A stretch of 33,300 nt of DNA. Source: Myxococcota bacterium (GTDB lineage Bacteria; Myxococcota_A; UBA9160; PR03). Position 1 is the first letter of the stretch; each line of letters opens with the position of its first letter. Both the position numbers and the translations under genes were made by a program. The notes beneath the pieces were generated by a model. It worked only from the letters and a program-made list of their open reading frames with translations. It had not been told where the DNA came from and made no database searches. The stretch spans positions 1 to 33,300 of the forward strand of contig JASJBO010000040.1 of the NCBI GenBank assembly GCA_030066475.1, written 5' to 3'. This document shows, in pieces, positions 19,688-29,609 of this stretch.

Positions 19688-20662
19688 ATGCGCAGGAACG
19701 CGGGCTTCACGCTCACCGAGCTGCTGGTCGCCGTCGCGATCGTCGGCGTGGTGGTGGCCGCCGCGATGCAGAGCTTCATGGTCCAGAACCAGACCTACAC
19801 GGTGGTGGACCAGGTCACCGAGACGCAGCAGAACATGCGCGCGATCGCCCACCTGCTGGAGCGCGACGCGCGGGTCACGGGCTTCATGGTGCCGGAATCG
19901 GCGGCGCTCTGTGGCGTCGACCAGACCGGCGCGCCGGACACGCTGTTCCTCTCGGACGCCGACGCGCTGGACCCGACCAACCAGGTGCAGGCGGCGCTCG
20001 GCGCCGAGATCGTGGCCGGCTACAACGGCGCTACGGGCAGCCGCACGATGAGCGTCGACGACGTCGTGCTCGACGGCATGCCCTTCTACGACACCGACGG
20101 CAACGCCGCGGCCGACGCCGACTTCCAGATCAACGCCGGCGCCATCCTGGTGGACGCCGACAACCCGCTGCTCGGGACCGCCTGCGGGATCGTGACCGCG
20201 GTGAACCCGGCCGCGCCCTCGATCACGGTCGACTTCGTCACCACGATCGGCGTCCCGCCGCCCGGCGACCGTCTGGTGCTGGTGCCCGCGCACGTCTACC
20301 AGATCGGAGCGGGCAACCAGCTCACGCGCGACGGGCTGCCGCTGGCCAACGACGTCGAGGACCTCCAGGCGGCCTTCTTCCTGGACGTGGACGGCGACGG
20401 CCAGATGACGAACCCGGTCAACGAGCTGCCGGGGAGCACCGGCGTGCCCACCTACCAGTCGGCCGGCACCGATCACCGCGTGCTGCGCGAGATCCGCGTG
20501 AACCTGGTGGTGCGCACGCGCAACCAGGACGACCAGGGCCGCGGCCTGTTCCAGGCGACCGAGAACCGGCTGCCGATCGCCGTCGACGACGGCTTCCGGC
20601 GGCGCGTCCACACCACGACGATCCGGCTGCGGAACGTCGGCTTCCGGGGGCTGGCGACGTGA
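19688..20662 (+). CDS. pilW: Minor pilin PilW
   Basis: The product is 324 aa from ATG 19688, which has an exceptionally strong ribosome site. The leader is very short: cleavage after Gly6, then FTLTE with Glu at +5 and a long hydrophobic helix. The large C-terminal domain is typical of PilW/GspJ-like minor pilins (QQNMRAIAHLLERDAR near residue 50). An EF-hand-like loop DVDGDGQMTN at residues 233-242 offers a possible calcium site. PilW would bridge PilV and PilX in the tip complex. It overlaps pilX by TGATG. Confidence 0.9.
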   Translation: MRRNAGFTLTELLVAVAIVGVVVAAAMQSFMVQNQTYTVVDQVTETQQNMRAIAHLLERDARVTGFMVPESAALCGVDQTGAPDTLFLSDADALDPTNQVQAALGAEIVAGYNGATGSRTMSVDDVVLDGMPFYDTDGNAAADADFQINAGAILVDADNPLLGTACGIVTAVNPAAPSITVDFVTTIGVPPPGDRLVLVPAHVYQIGAGNQLTRDGLPLANDVEDLQAAFFLDVDGDGQMTNPVNELPGSTGVPTYQSAGTDHRVLREIRVNLVVRTRNQDDQGRGLFQATENRLPIAVDDGFRRRVHTTTIRLRNVGFRGLAT

Positions 20663-21171
20663 TGGCGACACGAGCGCGACGGGAAGAGGGCACGGCCCTG
20701 ATCGTGACGGTGATGCTGCTGGTGCTGATGGGCGTGATCGGCCTGGCCGCGATGGACACCGTGATGCGCGACCAGCAGGTCGCGGGCTACCAGAACAAGT
20801 CGCGGATGGCGCTGTACGCGGCCGAGGCGGGCGTCGCGGACGCGAAGGACCGGCTGCGCGACGTGTTCTCGACGACCGGGGGCCCCGTGGCGTTCCCCGC
20901 GCAGGGCGCCCCGGTGACCCTGGGCGATCCCGCGATGTTCCCGTACGGCCAGCCGCGCTACTTCGGCGATCCGGCCGCCGGCGGCACGCCCATCGAGTAC
21001 ATGGACTCGGCGGCACGCGACCTGGCGGGCGGCAACAACCTGGCCGAGGGCGGCGAGCAGTGGTTCAACACGCTCTGGCGCATCCGGGTGACGGGCCAGA
21101 GCCTCGACGGGGCGACCGCTCGCCTCGACGTCGTCGCGACCAAGCAGCTCTCCGGCGGCAACGCCTACTGA
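20662..21171 (+). CDS. pilX: Minor pilin PilX
   Basis: The product is 169 aa. It starts with MATRARREEG then TALIVTVMLLVLMGVIGLAAM, the PilX N-terminal signature, followed by QVAGYQNKSRMALYAAEAGV. Position +5 after the leader Gly is Val, not Glu. Loss of Glu5 is also seen in GspK-type pseudopilins at the filament tip, so it fits a tip location. ATG 20662 is preferred because it gives a TGATG overlap with pilW; GTG 20659 is one codon upstream. The protein is expected to contact PilY1, which is encoded next. Confidence 0.9.
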   Translation: MATRARREEGTALIVTVMLLVLMGVIGLAAMDTVMRDQQVAGYQNKSRMALYAAEAGVADAKDRLRDVFSTTGGPVAFPAQGAPVTLGDPAMFPYGQPRYFGDPAAGGTPIEYMDSAARDLAGGNNLAEGGEQWFNTLWRIRVTGQSLDGATARLDVVATKQLSGGNAY

Positions 21172-21187
21172 TGGGCGGCCGTCGGGG

Positions 21188-21208
21188 GTCCGGAGCGCGG
21201 CTCCGGGC
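21188..21208 (+). other. Stem-loop between pilX and pilY1
   Basis: CCGGAGC-GCG-GCTCCGG (21190-21206) is a perfect 7-bp inverted repeat with a 3-nt loop, extendable by a G-U and a G-C pair. It lies in the 71-bp gap between pilX and pilY1. No T-run follows. It could partly separate expression of the very large pilY1 from the small pilins. Confidence 0.35.
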
Positions 21209-21242
21209 GCAGGAATCCGCAATCTCGGAGGGGTTCGGGAGC

Positions 21243-24200
21243 ATGGGGATGAAGACGCTGAACAGGCCCTCGATCGCGGCCGTGGTGACCCTGGCGCTGC
21301 TCTACGCGCCGGTCGCCCAGGGCCAGTCGACCGACGACACCGCGCTCTTCTCCGTGGCGGTGCCGCCGAACGTGATGCTGCTGGTGGACAACTCGGGCTC
21401 GATGAACCACCTGGTGTGGCACCCCGAGTTCGATCCGGCGGTGACCTACAGCTGCAACGAGGGCAACGGCGGCTGGACCGGCACCCAGTACTGGACCTCG
21501 AACCAGACGCGCACCCAGTGCGGCGCCGAGCGGACCTTCTACGTCGACCCCGCGGTCACCGCCGACGGCAACTCGACGCGCTTCGATCACCGCTACCTCA
21601 ACTGGATCCACTCGCTCAACCCGGGTGACACGGACGACGCCGAGATCCTGGCGGAGCTGGCCGCCACCGGCAACGGCACCTACTCGTCCTGTCTGCAGGC
21701 GTACGGCTTCACCACCTTCAACCGCTACCGCCGGGCGCGCGTCTCCGCGGCCAAGGACGTGCTGCGCGAGGTGATCTGCAACGTGAACGCCGCCGGCGAG
21801 GTGCGCTTCGGCATCGCCCAGTACCGGCGCTCGGGCGGCGACGGCGATCCGAACGGCGGCTTCGTCCGGGTCCCGATCAAGGACTTCGACACCACCACCT
21901 ACACCCTGAACGGCTCGACGCGCACGCATCTCGGCCACCTGGCGGCCGCGATCGACGCGCTCGAGGGCGAGACCTGGACGCCGCTCGCCGAGTCGCTGTT
22001 CCAGGTCTACACCTACTTCATGAGCCGCGACTCCTCCGACCGTCCGGAGGGGGTGAACGGCAACACCTTCCCGGCCTACACCTACCGGACCGACGTCACG
22101 GGCAACTACGGCGCGCGGACCTCCACCGCGTCGGAGATCCCGGAGGCGCCGGTCCAGTACGAGTGCCAGAAGAACTTCGTGGTGCTGATCACCGACGGCG
22201 AGCCCACCAAGGACGACTTCGACAACTCGAACTCGAGCGACAACACGGCCCTCGGCTTCTCGGACTTCGACGGCCTGATCGGCGACTACCACGCCGACGG
22301 CGAGACCGAGGTCGATCCCGCGTGGGCCAGCTCGGGCTGGGAGAGCACGCAGTACCTCGACGACGTGGCGAAGTTCATGCAGGACACCGACTTCCGGCTG
22401 GACTTCGACGAGCGCCAGGTGATCGACGTCTATACGGTCGGGTTCAACACGACGGCGGACGCCAACGCGATCCTGCGCAAGACCGCGGAGGTCGGCAACG
22501 GCCTGTTCTTCTACTCGACCAACGCGGAGGAGCTGGCCACGGCGATCGTCGAGACGATCACCGACATCATCCGCAAGGCGCAGTCCTTCACCGCCGCGAC
22601 CGTGCCGGCCACGCGGACCGCCGACGGCGGCAGCTTCTACACCAGCCTGTTCCTGCCCCGCGACGACTCCCCCTACTGGGAGGGGCACCTCAAGCTGTTC
22701 CAGATCACCGCCGACGGCGACATCCTGGACAAGAACGACAACTGCGCGCTGCTCGACCCGCAGCCGGCGGGGGAGTGCAAGAGCGGCGCGATCGACCCGA
22801 GCGCCGAGCCCTTCTGGGACGCGGGAGAGGAGATCCCGTCGCCCGCCACGCGGCGCCTCTACACCTCGTTTCCGCTGCTGGGACGGATCGACTTCGACAC
22901 GAACCTGGGCGTGGTCCACCTGGGCGACCTGATCGACTTCACCGACGACCTGACGCTCGGCGACCGCGCGAGCTACTCGGGCAGCAATGCGACCACGGCC
23001 GAGGAGCTCGCGGACGAGATCATCCAGAACGTGCGCGGCTGCGAGTTCGGCACGGGCGTGACCAACGCCTGCGAGACCCGGGAGTGGCTGCTGGGCGACA
23101 TCTTCCACTCCAACCCGCTGGTGGTGGGCCCGCCGCGCGGCTTCCTCGGGGAGGCCTCGTACAGCCAGTTCAAGGCGGACCACGCCACGCGCGACAAGGT
23201 GATCTATGCCGGCGCCAACGACGGCTTCCTGCACGCCTTCCTCGCGGGCGAGTGGGACTCGCTGGCGAGCCCGCCGGCCTACGATCACGGCACGGGCGAG
23301 GAGCTGTTCGGCTTCATGCCCTGGCCGGCCCGGCAGGCGATCCGCGAGCTGCCGAAGGACGTCGGAAACCGCGACCACTACTTCGTGGACGGGTCGCCCG
23401 CCGCGGCGGACGTCTGGTTCTACAGCTCGGCGACGCAGGCGACGAAGGCGCTCGACGGCAGCGAGTGGCGCACGGTCCTGATCGGCGGCCTGCGGCAGGG
23501 TGGCGCGGCGTACTACGCGCTGGACGTGACCGATCCGGACTCGGCGAGCTACCCGGACTACCTCTGGGAGTTCCCGGGCGAGGTGTCGGGGGTGGCGCTG
23601 CGCGACTACTTCGGTGAGACCTGGGGCCGGCCCATCATCACCAAGGTGAGGGTGGACATCTCGGGCACGCCGTACGAGCGCTGGGTGGCGGTGGTGACCG
23701 CGGGCTACGACCCGAGCAGCGATCCCAACGACGCGGTCAACTACGACCCGAGCTCGACCAAGGGTCGCGGGATCTTCCTGATCGACATCAAGACCGGCGA
23801 GGTCCTGGCGGAGAAGAAGTTCGACCCGACGGCACCCGTGGGCGACCTGCAGCGGGAGATGCTCTACTCGATCGCGACCACGCCCGCCGTCTACGACCTG
23901 GACGCGGACGGGTTCGCCGACGTGATCTTCTTCGGCGACCTGGGCGGCAACATGTGGAAGTGGGTGGTGCGCTACGAGCCGGCCAGCGGCAACGTGGGCA
24001 CCGATCCGATCAACTCGACGGGCGACGTCTCGCAGCCGGGCTGGCGCTTCACGCGCTTCTTCCAGGCCACGCCGACCCTCGCGGACCCGCTCGGCGTGAC
24101 GATCGACGCGGAGACCTACTACAAGAGCTTCTTCCATCCGCCCGCGGCGACCCTGAAGAGCGGGAAGCTGTGGCTGGCCTTCGGGAGCGGCGAGCGCGCC

Positions 24201-24734
24201 AACCTGAAGCGCGAGGGCGACGACTCGACCGAGGCCGAGAACAACCGCTTCTACTCGGTCACCGACCTCGATCCGTACGAGCGCAACCCGGTCGGCAATC
24301 CCACGCTCAGCGAGGCGGACCTGTTCGACGCGAGCAACAACGGCAGCTGTCTCAGCCTGGTGGGCTACCGGGGCTACTTCTTCGTCGGCGAGGACGGGGA
24401 GAAGTGGGTCACGAACGTGGGGCTCTTCGCGTTCTACGTGATCGCCGCCTCGTTCACGCCCGAGGACACGGCCGATCCGTGTGCGGCGGGCGGGAGCGCC
24501 ACGCTCTACGTGTTCCGCATCTACTGCGGCGAGGGCTACTTCCCGAATCCGGGCCAGGAGTCGCGGCGCCTGGAGCTCGGTCCCGGCATGCCGACCGACC
24601 CGAAGGTGTCGGTGAGCCCGGAGGGCACGCGGGTGATCATCACGCAGCAGGACGGCGAGATCGAGAACCCGCCGGGCCCGCCGCAGGAAGGCTCGGGCCT
24701 GGGCCAGATGTACTGGCGCGAGGTCAACCAGTGA
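21243..24734 (+). CDS. pilY1: PilY1-type pilus tip adhesin with VWA and beta-propeller domains
   Basis: The product is 1163 aa with a signal peptide ending near residues 25-28. The N-terminal von Willebrand A domain has a complete MIDAS: Asp49, Ser51 and Ser53 in VDNSGSM, Thr246 in TWTPLAES and Asp318 in LITDGEPT. The C-terminal half is the PilC/PilY1 beta-propeller, starting near VIYAGANDGFLHAF (about residue 652). It contains a perfect calcium loop D-x-D-x-DG-x-x-D at Asp885-Asp893, the site that in Pseudomonas controls pilus extension and retraction. PilY1 sits at the pilus tip and mediates adhesion and surface sensing. ATG 21243 is chosen for its GGAGGGG site; ATG 21249 is close by. Confidence 0.95.
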   Translation: MGMKTLNRPSIAAVVTLALLYAPVAQGQSTDDTALFSVAVPPNVMLLVDNSGSMNHLVWHPEFDPAVTYSCNEGNGGWTGTQYWTSNQTRTQCGAERTFYVDPAVTADGNSTRFDHRYLNWIHSLNPGDTDDAEILAELAATGNGTYSSCLQAYGFTTFNRYRRARVSAAKDVLREVICNVNAAGEVRFGIAQYRRSGGDGDPNGGFVRVPIKDFDTTTYTLNGSTRTHLGHLAAAIDALEGETWTPLAESLFQVYTYFMSRDSSDRPEGVNGNTFPAYTYRTDVTGNYGARTSTASEIPEAPVQYECQKNFVVLITDGEPTKDDFDNSNSSDNTALGFSDFDGLIGDYHADGETEVDPAWASSGWESTQYLDDVAKFMQDTDFRLDFDERQVIDVYTVGFNTTADANAILRKTAEVGNGLFFYSTNAEELATAIVETITDIIRKAQSFTAATVPATRTADGGSFYTSLFLPRDDSPYWEGHLKLFQITADGDILDKNDNCALLDPQPAGECKSGAIDPSAEPFWDAGEEIPSPATRRLYTSFPLLGRIDFDTNLGVVHLGDLIDFTDDLTLGDRASYSGSNATTAEELADEIIQNVRGCEFGTGVTNACETREWLLGDIFHSNPLVVGPPRGFLGEASYSQFKADHATRDKVIYAGANDGFLHAFLAGEWDSLASPPAYDHGTGEELFGFMPWPARQAIRELPKDVGNRDHYFVDGSPAAADVWFYSSATQATKALDGSEWRTVLIGGLRQGGAAYYALDVTDPDSASYPDYLWEFPGEVSGVALRDYFGETWGRPIITKVRVDISGTPYERWVAVVTAGYDPSSDPNDAVNYDPSSTKGRGIFLIDIKTGEVLAEKKFDPTAPVGDLQREMLYSIATTPAVYDLDADGFADVIFFGDLGGNMWKWVVRYEPASGNVGTDPINSTGDVSQPGWRFTRFFQATPTLADPLGVTIDAETYYKSFFHPPAATLKSGKLWLAFGSGERANLKREGDDSTEAENNRFYSVTDLDPYERNPVGNPTLSEADLFDASNNGSCLSLVGYRGYFFVGEDGEKWVTNVGLFAFYVIAASFTPEDTADPCAAGGSATLYVFRIYCGEGYFPNPGQESRRLELGPGMPTDPKVSVSPEGTRVIITQQDGEIENPPGPPQEGSGLGQMYWREVNQ

Positions 24735-24748
24735 TGGGAGGTGTGACG

Positions 24749-25081
24749 ATGCGAAGCGCCATGCGCACGCTGGCCACGGCGGCGGCCCTGGCCGCCCTGG
24801 CCCTGGCCCCGGCGGTCGCGGTCCGGGCAGGAGACGGCAACGCGGTGATCCGGTCGGTGGATCAGGAGCGTGGGGTCGTGGTGCTCGACACCCGCAGCTT
24901 CCGGGTGACCGATCGGACCGTGCTGCGGGACCGCGACGGCAACGCGACGACGCTCGGGCAGCTCCCGAGCACGAGTCGGGGCGCCGACGACGATGCGGCC
25001 GCGGTGTACTACGAGGCGTCCGACGCGGAGCGCGGGGCGGTGCTGCACCGGCTCGAGCTGGTCGGATCCGTGCCGCGCTGA
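24749..25081 (+). CDS. Small secreted protein, PilY2-like
   Basis: The product is 110 aa, with a clear signal peptide (hydrophobic Ala/Leu stretch, cleavage near VRA after residue 27). ATG 24749 is preferred since GGGAGG lies 7 nt upstream; ATG 24734 overlaps the pilY1 stop but adds only a weak GGVT extension. The mature part reads as alternating short strands (NAVIRSVDQERGVVVLDTRS, then FRVTDRT), like a small beta-barrel. Pseudomonas pilY2 occupies the same place and is about the same size and fold pattern, but the sequence match is loose, so orthology is inference. It contains no cysteines. Confidence 0.7.
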   Translation: MRSAMRTLATAAALAALALAPAVAVRAGDGNAVIRSVDQERGVVVLDTRSFRVTDRTVLRDRDGNATTLGQLPSTSRGADDDAAAVYYEASDAERGAVLHRLELVGSVPR

Positions 25082-25106
25082 GCGCGCTCACGGGAGGGGA
25101 AAGGCG

Positions 25107-26099
25107 ATGAAGCTCGTGGCAAACCTGGCCGTCGCCGGCCTGCTGCTGGCCGGCTGCGGCGGAGACGCGGACCCGACGCCGTCGGGCCGTTCGATGGGCG
25201 CACCGGCCGATCCGGCGGCGCGGAACGGGGACAACACGCCGCCGCGCATCGAGAGCGTGCGGCTCGAGCCGCGCGCCCCCCAGCCGGGGACGCCGGTGCG
25301 GGCGCACGTCCAGGCCGTCGACCCGGACGGCGACGCCGTTCGCTACCGCTATCACTGGGAGGTGAACGGGCGGCGGGTGGCGTCGCGGGGCGCGTCGCTG
25401 ATGGCCCGCGACGTCGAGAAGGGCGACGTGATCGAGGTGATCGCGATCGCGAACGACGGCCACGTCGACAGCGCAGAGCGCCGGGCATCGGTGCGGGTGG
25501 GCAACCGCGCACCGCGCATGGTGGGCGTGCAGCTCGCGCCGTCGCCGACGGTGAAGCTCGGCGCCGAGGTCGTCGCCGCCGCGGAGGCGCGCGATCCGGA
25601 CGGGGACGAGGTGGAGTTCCAGTACGCCTGGTGGGTGAACGACCGGAAGCTCGACACCCGGGGCGAGCGGCTGGCGACGCGGGGCTTGCGCCGCGGCGAC
25701 CGCATCCGCGTGCGCGCGATCGCTTCGGACGGCGAGGACGAGAGCCTCCCGGCCGACAGCAGCGAGGTCGAGATCGGCAACGCCGCGCCCGAGATCGTGT
25801 CGTCGCCGATGGACAGCAGCCTCTCGGACGACGGCGTCTATCGCTACGCGGTCGAGGCGCGCGACTCCGACGGCGATCGGAACCTCCGCTTCGCCCTGAA
25901 CGAGGCGCCGGAGGGCATGGAGATCGACCCGATGATGGGCGAGATCACCTGGCGGCCCTCGGCCGCGCAGGCAGGCGAGCACTGGATCGAGGTCTCGGTG
26001 CGCGACTCGCAGGGCGGCGAGACCACCCAGCGCTTCCCCGTGACGGTGAAGGAGGTCGTCGAGGACGCCAGCGACGTCCCCGCCAACCCGGCACCCTGA
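25107..26099 (+). CDS. Lipoprotein with three Ig-like calcium-loop repeats
   Basis: The product is 330 aa with a textbook lipobox LLAGC (Cys17) and a strong GGGAGGGGAAAGG ribosome site. After a flexible Pro-rich linker come three domains of about 90 residues, each with a D-x-D-G-D loop: Asp72-Asp76 (AVDPDGD), Asp163-Asp167 (ARDPDGD) and Asp253-Asp257 (ARDSDGD). The first two resemble PKD/Ig repeats with a W-x-VN motif (HWEVNGR, WWVNDRK). The third resembles a putative-Ig (He_PIG) domain ([16 protein letters not shown]). It is probably outer-membrane anchored and may stabilise PilY1 or the secretin. I know of no named homologue, so the function is unassigned. Its stop abuts the convergent regulator. 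Confidence 0.85.
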   Translation: MKLVANLAVAGLLLAGCGGDADPTPSGRSMGAPADPAARNGDNTPPRIESVRLEPRAPQPGTPVRAHVQAVDPDGDAVRYRYHWEVNGRRVASRGASLMARDVEKGDVIEVIAIANDGHVDSAERRASVRVGNRAPRMVGVQLAPSPTVKLGAEVVAAAEARDPDGDEVEFQYAWWVNDRKLDTRGERLATRGLRRGDRIRVRAIASDGEDESLPADSSEVEIGNAAPEIVSSPMDSSLSDDGVYRYAVEARDSDGDRNLRFALNEAPEGMEIDPMMGEITWRPSAAQAGEHWIEVSVRDSQGGETTQRFPVTVKEVVEDASDVPANPAP

Positions 26100-27458
<1,359 letters not shown>

Positions 27459-27493
27459 GGATCGAGCACCTCCCGACCCTCCTTATCGGAGAC

Positions 27494-27608
27494 CGCGGGT
27501 CCCGGCTGAGGCCGTCCGGCCTGCGGCCCGCCCGCGTGCTTCCTACCTCAAGTCCGCTTCCGGGCGGACCGATATCCCCCTCGGGCGTGCCGTACGGGAT
27601 CGAGGGGG
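27494..27608. promoter_or_regulatory. Cluster of three dyads in the leader of the Xre-pilMNOPQ operon
   Basis: The 182-bp divergent gap contains three inverted repeats. CGCGGG/CCCGCG (27494-27499 and 27531-27536) encloses AGGCCG-TC-CGGCCT (27509-27522). GTCCGC/GCGGAC is at 27552-27569. CCCCCTCG/CGAGGGGG (27576-27583 and 27601-27608) flanks the palindrome CCGTACGG (27590-27597). These could be protein operators or RNA hairpins. I see no clear -35/-10 or -24/-12 promoter here. Confidence 0.35.
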
Positions 27609-27640
27609 GACATTCGATCGCGCGCGGCCAGGAGGGACGT

Positions 27641-27895
27641 GTGCCGCGAAACAACGTCCAGCGGTACCGCGAGGCTCTCATGATGAGCAAGGCCGAGCTG
27701 GCCCGGAAGGCGGGCCTCTCGACGCTGACGATCGACCGCGTGGAGGCGGGGCGGCCGTGCCGTCTCGACACCAAGCGCAAGATCCTGCTCGCGCTCGGCA
27801 AGAAGGTCTCCGACAAGGACGAGGTCTTCGGCGCCGAGCGGGGACATCCCCCGGCCGATTCCGCGGCCACCCACGACGTGGGCGAACACCCGTGA
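27641..27895 (+). CDS. Small Xre-type helix-turn-helix regulator
   Basis: The product is 84 aa. GTG 27641 is chosen because GGAGG lies 5 nt upstream; the longer frame upstream is Pro/Gly-rich and not protein-like. The Cro/C1-type HTH is clear: [20 protein letters not shown], then [19 protein letters not shown]. The last 22 residues are a polar, probably unstructured tail. It is followed 24 bp later by pilM, so it is likely the first gene of the pilMNOPQ operon. As I recall, similar single-HTH proteins (AELARKAG...TKRKI..ALG) accompany pilus genes in other deltaproteobacteria. Its targets are unknown. Confidence 0.85.
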   Translation: MPRNNVQRYREALMMSKAELARKAGLSTLTIDRVEAGRPCRLDTKRKILLALGKKVSDKDEVFGAERGHPPADSAATHDVGEHP

Positions 27896-27919
27896 ACCGA
27901 GACACGAGGAGAGGGGTCC

Positions 27920-28996
27920 GTGCAGCTTCCCTTTCTTAACTTCGGATCGAAGTCCATCATCGGACTCGACATCGGCTCCTCCTCGGTGAAGGCCGTGGAC
28001 CTGACGGCGCGGGCCGACGGGTTCGACCTGCAGCACCTGGGTGTGGCGCCGCTGCCGAACGAGGCGATCGTCGAGGGCGCCTTCCTGAACTCGGGCGCGA
28101 TCGTCGACGCCATCCGCGAGGCGGTGGAGGCCTCGGGCAGCAAGGCGAAGAACGCCGCCGCGGCGGTCTCGGGCCACTCGGTGATCGTCAAGAAGATCAG
28201 CGTGCCCGCGATGACCCTCGAGGAGCTCGAGGAGTCGATCCGCTGGGAAGCCGAGCAGTACATCCCGTTCGACGTCAACGAGGTGAACCTCGACTTCGAG
28301 ATCCTGCAGCCGGGCGACGCCGAGACGCCCATGGAGGTCCTGCTGGTCGCCGCCAAGAAGGACCTGATCGACGACTACGTGAACGTGATCACCGAGGCGG
28401 GCCTGACGCCCGCGGTGATCGACGTGGCCGGCTTCGCGGTGGAGAACGCCTTCGAGCGCAACTACGAGGCGAACCCCGAGGAAGTGATCGCCCTGGTCAA
28501 CATCGGGTCGCAGGTGGTCAACATCAACGTGGTGGTCGGCGGCGTGCCCGCCTTCACCCGCGACATCACGGCCGGCGGCAACCAGTACACCTCGGAGATC
28601 CAGCGCGCGCTGTCGGTGAACTTCGAGGAGGCGGAGCGCATCAAGATCGGCGAGCCCCTCGCGGCCGAGAGCCAGGAGGTGGTGCCGCAGGAGGTCGAGG
28701 AGGCGATGCGTTCGGTCACCGATACGGTGGTCGGCGAGATCGCCCGCTCGCTCGACTTCTTCGCCGCCACCGCGGCCGACACGCGCATCCAGCGGGTGGT
28801 GCTGTCGGGCGGCAGCTCGCGGGTGGCCGGGCTCGACACGGTCTTCAGCGAGCGTACGGGCCTCGAGGTGGAGCACCTCAATCCGCTCTCGCGGATGCTG
28901 CCCTCGACCAAGTTCGACCCCGAGTACCTGGAGCAGGTCGGACCCTCGCTCGGCGTGGGTGTGGGCCTGGCGCTCCGAAAGGTGGACGAGTCGTGA
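27920..28996 (+). CDS. pilM: Type IV pilus alignment protein PilM (actin-like)
   Basis: The protein is 358 aa, the usual PilM size, GTG start with a GAGGAGAGGGG site. It is a cytoplasmic actin/FtsA-fold nucleotide-binding protein that docks on the PilN N-terminus at the inner membrane. The phosphate-1 motif is [16 protein letters not shown] near residue 13, [15 protein letters not shown] marks phosphate-2, and [12 protein letters not shown] near the C-terminus completes the ATP site. It overlaps pilN by 4 bp (GTGA), so expression of the two is coupled. Confidence 0.96.
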   Translation: MQLPFLNFGSKSIIGLDIGSSSVKAVDLTARADGFDLQHLGVAPLPNEAIVEGAFLNSGAIVDAIREAVEASGSKAKNAAAAVSGHSVIVKKISVPAMTLEELEESIRWEAEQYIPFDVNEVNLDFEILQPGDAETPMEVLLVAAKKDLIDDYVNVITEAGLTPAVIDVAGFAVENAFERNYEANPEEVIALVNIGSQVVNINVVVGGVPAFTRDITAGGNQYTSEIQRALSVNFEEAERIKIGEPLAAESQEVVPQEVEEAMRSVTDTVVGEIARSLDFFAATAADTRIQRVVLSGGSSRVAGLDTVFSERTGLEVEHLNPLSRMLPSTKFDPEYLEQVGPSLGVGVGLALRKVDES

Positions 28997-29598
28997 TCCG
29001 CATCAATCTGCTCCCCGTTCGCGAGGCGCGCCGCAAGGCCGACGCGCGCCAGCAGCTCGTCGTGATGGGCGGCGCCCTGCTCGGCGCCGTGCTGCTCGCG
29101 CTGCTGTTCCACCAGACGGTCCGCAGCGACATCAGCGAGGCCCGGCAGCAGCTGGCCCAGCTCAAGACGCAGCTGGCCCAGTTCAAGCCCCAGGAAGACC
29201 AGGTGGAGGCCTTCAAGAAGAAGAAGGCCGACATCGAGCAGAAGCTCGGGGTGATCGAGCGGCTCGAACGCTCGCGCTCGGGTCCGGTGCACATCCTCGA
29301 CGAGCTGGCCACGCACATCCCCGAGCGGGTGTGGCTGACCGGCCTGACGGCGGACAACGGCCTGATCGAGCTGAACGGGCTGAGTCTCGACAACGAGCTC
29401 GTCGCGCTGTTCCTGACCTCGCTCAACGACTCGCCGTACTTCACCAACGTCGAGCTGGAAGAGACCGAGCTGAAGGAAGTGGACGAGCTGAAGCTCAACA
29501 CCTTCCGCATCCAGGCCCAGCTGGACACGCCCGTGGAGGAGGCGGCCCCGGCGCCGCTGCCGCCGGGCGTGGGCCGGGCGCCCGGGACGCGGGGCTAG
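28993..29598 (+). CDS. pilN: Type IV pilus alignment protein PilN
   Basis: The product is 201 aa. It begins with the conserved MIRINLLP segment that inserts into PilM, then has one membrane helix (residues 21-39). A periplasmic coiled coil follows (EARQQLAQLKTQLAQF; KKKKADIEQKL), and then a ferredoxin-like domain (HIPERVWLTGLTADNG). The final 25 residues are Pro/Ala-rich. PilN pairs with PilO across the periplasm to link PilM and PilC to PilP and the secretin. GTG 28993 is fixed by the INLLP motif. Confidence 0.95.
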   Translation: MIRINLLPVREARRKADARQQLVVMGGALLGAVLLALLFHQTVRSDISEARQQLAQLKTQLAQFKPQEDQVEAFKKKKADIEQKLGVIERLERSRSGPVHILDELATHIPERVWLTGLTADNGLIELNGLSLDNELVALFLTSLNDSPYFTNVELEETELKEVDELKLNTFRIQAQLDTPVEEAAPAPLPPGVGRAPGTRG

Positions 29599-29609
29599 AG
29601 GAGGCGGGC

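Noticed and set aside
21165..25982. Very long minus-strand open frame opposite pilY1 and neighbours
   Set aside because: Low-complexity Arg/Val/His-rich translation with no domain; a by-product of GC-rich codon bias opposite well-identified plus-strand genes.
27536..27640. N-terminal extension of the Xre-type regulator from 27536
   Set aside because: The extension is Pro/Gly/Ser-rich and overlaps the dyads, while GTG 27641 has a well-placed GGAGG and begins just before the HTH.
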